From: Durusdinium trenchii | Lineage: Eukaryota > Sar > Dinophyceae > Suessiales > Symbiodiniaceae | Direction of reading: 5' to 3' | DNA: 64,000 nt | Assembly (NCBI GenBank): GCA_963970005.1 | Contig: CAXAMN010029027.1 | Coordinates: 420,323-484,322, forward strand | Shown here: positions 55,601-64,000 of the stretch, piece after piece | How positions within the stretch are numbered: position 1 is the first letter of the stretch | Layout of the letters: every line of letters begins with the position of its first letter | Translations under genes and position numbers: made by a program | Notes under the pieces: model-generated | Seen by the model: only the letters and a program-made list of their open reading frames with translations | Told to the model about the DNA's origin: nothing | The model's database searches: none

Positions 55601-57829
55601 ACATGCCTCACCCGATCGTTGTCCCCCGACCGTTCCCCAGGGCCTCCCCATCGGCCCATCTCGGGGCACCCCACGCTCTCACCAAGGGCAGGCCGTTCAC
55701 CTCGTGTGCCACGGGGTAGCGCCAGGTTCGCCGCAGGTCCGCCAGGTCGCGGTAGAAGGCCACTTCACGGGTATGGAGGTGCAGCTGCGTGATGAACTCG
55801 TGCCTGGGTTGCGTGATCGGAATTGTCTGAGGGCACCAAAACAGAGTCCTGGTCCACCATTGGTTTTAAGGTGTGCGAACAACGAGTTATACCATTAGGA
55901 CTACAAAGCCAGGCCAACTAGATAGCTCAGCTATGAATAATGCTCTGCCTGACATCATTATGTCATTTCAGGTGTGGATTTCAATCAACTGAGGTCCTGA
56001 GCTTTCCAGAACTTGCTAACGGAGCAGTGTCTCCCAAGATCAAGCGAATCAGTGAAGCTCCGAAGTAGAAGTATGGACATTGCCGGATTCTGAACACAAT
56101 GGATAAAATATGATAAAACAAATCTATCGTGTAGTGCCTGTATTACGCTTTTGTCCCATATCTGGTTGCCAATACTGTTCAGTAAGTCACCGATGTGTTT
56201 GTTCTTTTATGTCTCGCACTCCCAAACCAAAAAGCAGCAATCACTACTAAAGCAAATCCACTGGTCACGCAGGATGCTCAGCGGCAGGAGCTGCCTTAGT
56301 GGGCAACTGGATGGCCTTTTCAAGACACAGGTTACTGACAGGTTCCTGGAAATGGGCTACACGAGCTCTAAATTTCTGCCTAGCCCTATGTCGAAGAACA
56401 GTCTCATCAATGCCGCGCTAACTCAAAAATAACCTTGACGCCATCTTGCGGCACAAACGCCAGAACCTCTTTTCTGTCTTGGGTGAGGTTGTGACTGGAC
56501 CATAAATCGCAAAGTTCCTTGAACTATCTCGAACTCAAGCCTCAAACAATGTCGAGCCTTGCGGACACGACATGGAAACGACTAATCCTTTGTGGACAAA
56601 TAATCTCGTTCAATTGTCAAATCCAACACCAGTGCAAAACTCTTCTATGACGTTACCCACTTGTGGCGAAGCAAAGAGCATGTTTAGATCTGCAGCACGG
56701 CACGTGTTCAATGTGAAATGCATTGGAATGTGCACAGTACAGTCCCCCCCTTCTACCCCACTGAAGGAACAGAACAGAATAGTGTTGGATGGAATCAGAA
56801 AACCACAAGCCTAGAATAATTAACTCATTGGGTAGGATGGACATTAAGTACAAAACGCAGCATTACTTCTGACATGCGCAAGACAAATAATAAAGCCCTT
56901 CAGTGAACTTCAGTGTAGTGCGAACTTCATGGCCTAAGAACCAGCAAACCACCAACTGCCTAAGTGACATCCACTCAAAAGAATGTTCCAAATACGGTGA
57001 AGAACCAGGCCCTAGAAGGCGCCTGGTGAACCAGTGGAATGGTTCTTAAGCACATTGGAACAGAAAGAGTTGCCCCAGTAAGCCCCAAAGCAATTCGGGG
57101 ATCCCGACATGAACCAATTCATGAATTGTTTCAAGGATTCATACAAATCCAAAACAGTCTACGGCTGTTTTTCTTGCATGCTAGGGTGCTGCACCCCGAC
57201 TTCCTGTCCCAAAAAAACACGTGTGACACTCTTCATCCGAGTTGCTTTCAAGACCAAGGCCTGTGGGAGGAGGTCCTCTGCTGCGCCTGTGGGCCACTCC
57301 AGTGTAAGTCGTCGCATGCTGGAGAGGAAACCGCCCTCACCGAATGCTTCCGCCTCCACCTCCAGTGCCAGGGAAGGGGTTGGCTCGGGTAGGATGCAAA
57401 GATATGCAAAGAGCTTGGTGCATCAAGGTGCCGTTCAATTTATTGAGCAATGTTTTGCAACACCTCTCAGGTGATTCATCAGGAAGAATCGGATTTGTTG
57501 GGCGCGAATGGGCTTTGCTGGAGTGTCTATGCCACCACCCCAAGTGCGCATGCAACAGGACAACTGGCAGAAACAACAGGACAGCTGCTGTGAGTTCTTT
57601 TATGTTCTTCCCTCTTCAGGCATTTTGGCAGATGCCAACCATTGCATACCATCGCCACCCATCCCCACATCATGTAGACTCTTGATTCATAAACCCCCGG
57701 CAATTGACAAATTATCTTCAGGCTTGGAGGGGTTATTAATCAAGAGTCTGCCTTCAGCGCCTTAAGCGGCACCACCCCGAAGGTCTCCTCGAACCATCCG
57801 TCGTTCACCGCCTCAAAGATCCCCTCCAT
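51104..57829 (-). CDS. EcKinase/APH-like small-molecule kinase, multi-exon
   Basis: Minus-strand exons that follow the order of this kinase fold: 57829 to about 57777 (start MEGIFEAVNDGWFEETFG); 57318 to about 57232 (MRRLTLEWPTGAAEDLLPQA, LVLKATR, with the N-lobe Lys); 55803-55701 (QLHLHTREVAFYRDLADLRR, YPVAHE); 55397 to about 55300 (LGIEGSLLVMEHLDME); 55018 to about 54840 (THQMATLLRSVAQLHGALL); 53211-53085 (LFDLPDVRPSQSHGQDFEER, VSIAHGDLW); 52870-52719 (NNLLMDQEKVIILDWQFV, LNDIAYLMGSS); 51331-51104 (LLASVMSFDVQYINPVEKHP, EALWQRYLTLFQEVAQ). Joining 53085 to 52870 gives HGDLWCNN, the catalytic HGDxWxxN loop, and DWQ supplies the Mg-binding Asp. Intermediate exons are missing from my reading. 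The substrate (choline, sugar, sterol or other) cannot be told. This is the best host gene in the window. Confidence 0.6.
52597..52640. repeat. (CA)n-(TA)n microsatellite
   Basis: A run of CACACA continues directly into ATATAT, inside a presumed intron of the kinase gene. Confidence 0.9.
52719..52870 (-). CDS. Kinase exon with DWQ metal-binding motif
   Basis: Acceptor CACGAG is followed by GCAACAACCTC, which completes a Cys codon. The frame reads NLLMDQEKVIILDWQFVTER and MNAEERIQHEEMLIRE, and ends GAG before GTGGAA. Confidence 0.65.
53085..53211 (-). CDS. Kinase exon with HGDLW catalytic loop
   Basis: Acceptor TTGTAAG is followed by HLFDLPDVRPSQS and then RLRRVLWSEEEVYVSIAHGD. The exon ends GATTTGTGGT before GTAGCT. 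Confidence 0.65.
54018..54066. repeat. AT-rich microsatellite
   Basis: An ATATATAT core flanked by ATACAATAT and ATTTATAT phrases. Confidence 0.8.
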
Positions 57830-60800
57830 GGCTGTAAACCACCGCCGCTCCACCACGAACGAGTCCAGTGGCCGAAAAAGGATCCGAGCGATTTTGGTTT
57901 TGACCTTTTTGGACTGGTGTAATCTTGAGGGGAGAGAAGACCTGCAGCAAAAGGACACCCAGTTTGACCTGCAGAAAAATCAGAAAACAAACAGTCTCCA
58001 GTTGGCTTCACTTGGAACACTGGCACATGCAATCGCACAGTCCTGCACCATGCTGCGCCCAACTTGTAGTGACTTCTGGTCAAACCACAACTTCGATTGA
58101 GAATTGAACGTCTCGGTGGCAAGCGGACTGCCTTCCACACAAACCCTCCCAACGGGATGTATATGTATATACACACAAAACTGGCCACAGGGATTAAAAG
58201 CCTTAGGGGATGGATTAATCAAAAGGAAGCCGCATCACTGCTGGCCTGGTTCGCTTTGAGAATCATTCTGCGTGTTTGATGTCTCTCACTCGAGGGCTTG
58301 AGCCTTTGAGAACCACTGGCTGGTCTGGCTAGCAGTTTGGCCTCGCCTCCATCTTCCTTTTTGTAACCGAAAGTGGAAGGAAATGAGGCTCCCAAACCCA
58401 GCTTCAATCCCAAACTCTGGAAGCGTCCGTCGCTTTTGGGCCACCCCACCGAGGGTGCCTACGCCAGGCCTGGGCACAAATGGGATGTGAGACCCGAAGT
58501 CACTGACCAAACCAATGCCTATAGAGTCTATAGAGACATCCACACAGGACCAAGGACCGAGGACGCGGGTGATAGCAGACACTTTGACCACCTGGATGAG
58601 CGCTTGTAGGAGCCCTACTTAGTTGTAAGATGTTGTAAGTGTTCATGTGTCCAACGGTTGACTTGGTGCACCTAAAGAACTGCCACCAGTGACCTGTGAA
58701 GAACTGCCCTGACCGTGGTTTTCTCACCGGGTGGCTCTCCACAGGGCTCGGTTGCTGGAGGATTTGGTCCAAGTGATCCTTAGCCAACAAGCAGCTGAGG
58801 AAAAGCACGAGGAGAAGCATGGCTCCATCTCTTTCCCGAGGTCAAACTGGAAGGTGGCTGCTGGTTTTCAAGTGGCTTTCGAGGGGTTCTACTTCAGAAA
58901 CTGCCACAGGCCATTCTTCCTGCCTTCGTCAGTGTCACAAAGAAACGCATGCTCACAAGTGCTCCCTTTCAAGTCATGACAACTTCTGACATCTTAGGTA
59001 GGTGAGCCATGCCTCGTGACTAAGTGATCCATCCAAGACATCCACCAAAAACACACCAGAAGAGCGCCCTTCCCCCCTTCCCCCCTTCCTTCCACCTTCC
59101 CGGCTAGGCCGAAGATCATCCCCTGTGTTGTAGACATGCACCTTCTCGTGGTAGAGCACCTTGCCCGCCAAACCACTGGAGGGTCCATGGAAGTGATCGA
59201 CAATGGGATCCTCGATCACGGTGGGCGTCATGAATCCAGCTTCCTCGGGCTGTCAGTGAATGAGGCGCCGCGGAGAACTCGTCCGCGGCCTTTGTTGGGG
59301 TCGAAACATGACGATATTTTCGGTGAAACCTGGTGAAACTCTATATATACTCACAGGTGTGTTCACGCAAAAAAAGGAGAAACTGCTCTTCCCAAAGAAT
59401 ATTAAAGAATCTTGGAGGCCTTAACTCATCTACAGTTACACGATATTACAAGTGCAGTCATCCCGAATATCCTTTGCTCTAGGTCTATAGGTTGCTTCCC
59501 TCACCCCCCACCCCACACAAACTCGCATCCAAGCGTCGTGGACATGAGGCACGGGCGGAGCCGCTGGCGCCGCGATCGGCGCTGCGATCGGCGCCGCGGG
59601 CGCCTCGATCGCGGGCGGAAGCACCAGGTTCTCGGCGTCGGAGTCCGCGTGCACCTGGTGTGCCGTGCGGAATCCGCGGCATCCGCGGCCGTTTTGAACG
59701 TCCTTTCATCCTGGCAGATTGAAAACACATGGCAGCTGGAATGTTGGAGTGATGTCCTGTTGGAATGTTGGTAGTTCCCCAATGAAGGTCTCAAACATGC
59801 GGAAGTAACCATCCGAACCAATACACCTTCGAGGACTCTCGGAGCACCCCACAGCCCACCGCAAGAAGGAGCAAAGCAGCCCATATGTATGTAGAGTGTG
59901 TGTATATATATTTATATATATATATAATAAATATATGTACAACTATACCAGGACCCACAAGGTTCATGGACACCCCTCAACCTCGAACTTCAAGGGGCTA
60001 TAAATAGACACCCCTTGGGGGGTCTGTTACAAGTTACTCCTTCCACCTCCAGTCCTCAACCCCTCTTACCTGCTAATACCGTATTAGCCATCCAACTAGC
60101 CAAGCACCTGAGCATTTTCCGAAGGGCCATGATATTCGAGACGCCCACACACAGCTCTTAGTCAAACAGCTTTGGCTTTTCTGAACAAAAGAGTTTGGTT
60201 TGGAGTGGAGCCATCACTCTCCCAGGCACCGGGAGAAACGCCACGTGATGATCATGAAGGCCATCATGGCTTTCTTCACCTGATCTCTGGCTGGCAGAAA
60301 TCTGGGCAATGGCGGCACACCAAAGGCAGGCAGGAGAAGGTTGATTGGCATCCAAAGCTAGCTAGCCAACTTGCGGGCTGTCTACAACAGGTTGGGATAC
60401 CAAACTCACGTTGACGGGCACAATACAGATTGGAACACGGCACTCATCGACCAAACGACTGGTGGCAAAAAGGTAATTAGTTATTCAGGGCTGGGAAAAG
60501 ACTTGTGAACGCCTGTTGATCCTAATCACACCTACCTTAAGCCTTGGCCACGCCGTCTCCAAGTGGTTCGTTCAGCACTTTTTGATGCTTCCCAAGTCGG
60601 TCACCGGTCACCGAGCCCACGGTACATCTATCAAAGCCGTCTCCGTTCGGCACGGACCGCGTCCCGGTGCGCCACGCGTCACCACGCGTTCCGCTGGACC
60701 GAGGCGCCCAAGGTGTATGAGATCTGACCTTGTGGCTTCTCCTGAGCACAGCCTGGCGGTTCCGCCCGGCGTAGCACCGGCGACACCGGCTACCTCCAGC

Positions 60801-63800
60801 ATCGTGTCAGAACTGTTGAACCTGCGAAGGCATAGCTATAGCTGAAGCCTAGCAGCTACAAAGACTCCAAGACCTTTTACAGTACAACATGGATGGCCTG
60901 GGTTTTGTAGTCAAGTCCTTAGTAAAGCAATGGTTGTTCGGTAAAGACCCTTGAAACAATGGTGATTCAAATCCTAGGGTGAACTGAATGCAAATCATTA
61001 CAGGCCTAACAACCCCACCAGTTCGCCCTGCCACTCCCTGCCTTTGCCCAGGTGCCCGCAACACCACTCCTGGGCTCTTCTATGCGGCGATTTGCAGCTT
61101 TCGTCACCCTCCACAGTTTCTGCCAGCCGCTGAACCCAAGCGATTTGCATGCGGCGTGCTACATGACATGCATCAGGAGGGGCCCCTCATCTTTGCGGGC
61201 CTGTGCTTTGGAAAAACTGCATGTATGGCGAGAACACTGGCAATCCCTCGTCAAGCAAAGCAGCGGCAGCAGCAGGCAGCAGCAGCAGTTCAAATAGAAA
61301 TCTAGCAGTTGCAGTTGCAGCCAGCGCTGGAAGCACCGCCAGCGGCAGCTGGAAAGCAGTCGTGTTAGATTCCGATGGTCGCACCACGCTCGCCTGGCCT
61401 GCTTCTTCAGGGTCCAACCGGTCTGCCAGGATTGAAAGCCTTCGTCACAGTCATAGCGGGCTTTGACCGTGGAGAAGCAGCCCACACCTGACACCCACGA
61501 GGTCACTGGATTGTCTCCGGTCGGTGGCAACATAGATCGAGAAGGTGATGCCTTTTGGAGATGTGAAGCATTTGAACGTTTGGGGTCATACTGAGTGGAC
61601 CAATAGTGGGCCGATCTCTAAAATGCAGCTTGAGCCTGACACTTTTATGTCATGTTCGGCGAACGGGGCTGATCCATCTATGATGGGATCACACAAGACA
61701 CGTAAACGCTGTCTTGGGACGACGTGACGCCCATTCTTCTCATGCTTTTCTCCCCTTCCGTCACCAAAGCCGCCACGTCTTCCGTTGGGCTCCCCCAGCT
61801 GTGCCGGCTGCAGCACCAGGCACGGCGCATCTCAGCCCAGCCTGGAGGCATTCCTCTCTCAGGTGTCGTGAGATGGGTGTGTATTAGGATAGGGAGACCT
61901 CCCAAAGATTTGGCTGGAAGAAGGGATGGTTGGGGGTCTCCCTATGAAATACCACACCCAAATGGTTGAGAAACTATTATCCCTCGGATTGATCATGGTT
62001 GAGCATCACCTCCAGCACAGGATCATGTGATGTCAGGTGTTTTGGTTGGATGCTGTCGACCCAAAAAGCTAAACACATGTGACAGAACATGTTGAAACTA
62101 AATATTGATGTGAGTGAGCATCTCTTTAAAAGCCTCTAGATCTGCAAACAGTCTTAGACTGGGCATCAGTGTCACAAGTTCGGATCGTCCGCTGAAACCC
62201 CGACCAGAAGCCCCAACTGACTACCGAAAACACCAATTCGGAAAGCCAGTCAGCCAGTGTCATGACTTTGGCACTTGCCATGCTTCATAGTTGTCACAAT
62301 TTATCACCTCATGGTGTTTTGGGATGTTTTTGGGGGAGGGAGGCCTGTCTTGCAAATTTGCCACTTGGGTCGAACAGAATGGGCCCAGCTCTGCCCCAGC
62401 TCTGAGCTTCATGCTTTTCGACCGATCCACCGCGCTACGCGATCGGGGCCTTCAACATGATCTTTGCCAGTTGCGCAATCATAAGTGACTCCCATGGTCG
62501 TGCTCACCACGACCGGGCTGTGGAGGACTGCTATGTCTGAGGCGCAAATGCCCTGGCCAGGCCGATGCAGAAATGGCAGGATAAGGATTTACGGAGGCCC
62601 CAGCATCAAGACGCCCACCTTCCGCCTACTCAACACCTCTCAGTTAAAGCTCATCTCTAACACATCCCTGCGTTCAACAAATAATGGTTGATTGGTCGAC
62701 ACGGCCCCAGAGTCCCTTGCCATTGGCGGATGGCACATGACACGGCAAATTCGTACATGCACAATGTGCCACCATGTGCTGCCCTTGCTTTGGTTCTGGA
62801 CTATCTGCCCTAGAAGCCAAGAACATGGAGAAGCGGTGCCCTAGGACCCTAGGACAACATCAAAGGGCCATCACTTGTATACTGTTAAACACATGTAAAG
62901 GCCATCAGGTCCTGGAAAACGACGCCCCACAAAACATTGGTAAAACAAAGGGCCTGTTGCCTGATATTCTACTCCCCCACGGTCGGCCAGGCTTTAATCA
63001 TGTCCCCGTATGTCCCAGTCCAGATGTTCCAAAAGGTGGAGCCCCAAAGCCACCGATGTCTGGACTTTGTCGAAACATACCCAGCGGTGAAAGCCTCATG
63101 GACTGGATCTCATGTGGCCCGGTATGTTTCCGGTGGCACTGATCTTGCACAAGTGCTCTTAAAAAGGCACCCCGAATCAGGTGTCTTTTCCGAATGACGG
63201 CTCCAAACACTTCGGAGAGAGAGAGAGAGAGAGTTAGAGCACACCCCTTCCCAGCGCCTGTGAGCTGCAACAGAATTGCCGCTTTTCCTGGGGCCAATAC
63301 CTTGGGACCGAGTATCAAAGGTGCCTGGTGTTCCAATTCCATGATTCAAAGAGAAGGCACCAAGAACTATGTCCAACCAGGTGCATGTTACCTTCACTGT
63401 TTTGCACACGTTGACCTCAAGAGGGATCGGATCTGTGTCCGCGGCATTCTTTGAATCTCGTTGAAGAGATTCATGATGGCACCTGTCGACCCCAGGCGAC
63501 GGGCGCCACGGATCCAGGTCAGACCGGTGTGCCAAAGCGACCTTCTGCAGCACCAAGCTTCACTGGGAACATGGAATAGCAGCGTCAACATCGCAGGTGT
63601 CCACATAACACCAAAACAAAGCCCTGAAAATGGATCTGGGAAAGTATAGGTATAGACGGCATAGATCTATACATGTTGCCTTTTGCCTTTTATGAAGCTA
63701 TGAGCCTTTAGCATCAAAAAGGTGGTGCACATAGTCATAGGTGTATACACATTATGTGCCATTGCAATGACGAGTGTCAAATCAAACACATTTGCTATGA

Positions 63801-64000
63801 TTGTCCTATATAGATTTGCCAGGCTATATACTACCTAATCTACCTATACTATACTATACTATCTTATACTATCCTATACTGATACTGATGCTTTGCTTTT
63901 GTTACTCCGGGCGGCGCCTTGCCCATGAGCAGCAACCTGAGGCTGATGTTGGTTGGAATAACGACGCAGCAGCAGGAATTATTGACATGTAAATCAATGG
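57830..64000. other. Unresolved region with candidate minus-strand exons
   Basis: Segments that look coding but match no known family: about 59225-59080 minus (TPTVIEDPIVDHFHGPSS, KVLYHEKVHVYNTGDD), about 59655-59530 minus (Ala/Pro-rich, AAPIAAPIAAPAAPPVP), about 61800-61680 minus (EDVAALVTEGEKSMRRMG) and about 63560-63400 minus (LTWIRGARRLGSTGAIMNLF, NEIQRMPRTQIRSLLRS). They may belong to one or more host genes upstream of the kinase. Microsatellites: (TA)n 59905-59938, (GA)n 63215-63233 and (CTATA)n 63843-63880. Confidence 0.3.

Noticed and set aside
55918..55990. TAGCTCAGCTATGAATAATG-like stretch resembling a tRNA D-arm
   Set aside because: No matching acceptor stem, anticodon arm or T-arm could be folded around it.
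63841..63890. CTATA-type repeats as a possible telomere-like array
   Set aside because: Short, impure and unlike TTTAGGG-type telomere repeats; an ordinary microsatellite.
1..64000. CRISPR arrays, bacterial promoters, ribosome binding sites and riboswitches
   Set aside because: The window is eukaryotic in style; direct repeats here are tandem arrays without spacers.

Overview
The window looks like nuclear DNA of a dinoflagellate, most likely a Symbiodiniaceae-type alga. This is inferred from its style and not from a marker gene. Genes are cut into many short exons, several with apparent GC or GA splice donors. Intergenic space is long and full of simple repeats. Ty1/copia retrotransposons carry extra domains, and there is a multi-exon DDE-type transposon gene of a kind I associate with dinoflagellate genomes. 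No rRNA, tRNA, CRISPR array or bacterial-style operon was seen.

Layout. 1-3100 is a mosaic of tandem arrays: a 13-bp minisatellite of about 1.6 kb, then short arrays with 60-, 73-, 53- and 105-bp periods. 3.1-11.6 kb is mostly non-coding, with one good minus-strand exon (9039-9788) of a TIR-like conserved protein and a few weak candidate exons. 11,618-32,653 is a copia element (Copia-1) with identical 108-bp LTRs and an AGTAG(T) target duplication. Its integrase gene is interrupted by a 13.57-kb DNA transposon (14,792-28,362) with about 36-bp terminal inverted repeats. That transposon has two minus-strand multi-exon genes: a DDE-type transposase (gene A) and a protein with a methyltransferase-like domain (gene B). 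33.0-36.2 kb holds exons of a probable multi-pass membrane protein. 38,492-47,161 is an apparently intact copia element (Copia-2) with identical 202-bp LTRs, a GATAT target duplication and a single 2379-codon gag-pol frame. 51.1-57.8 kb holds exons of a minus-strand EcKinase/APH-like small-molecule kinase. The rest is non-coding or unresolved.

How the parts relate. Both copia elements have the order gag, zinc knuckle or basic region, protease, methyltransferase-like domain, integrase, reverse transcriptase, RNase H. Both are followed by a small third ORF before the 3' LTR, and the two third ORFs share a core. The DNA transposon inside Copia-1 carries a related-looking methyltransferase-like domain in gene B. 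Three mobile elements of two classes therefore appear to share this accessory module, which is the most notable feature of the window. LTR identity within each copia element points to recent insertion, and the DNA transposon jumped in after Copia-1 had landed.
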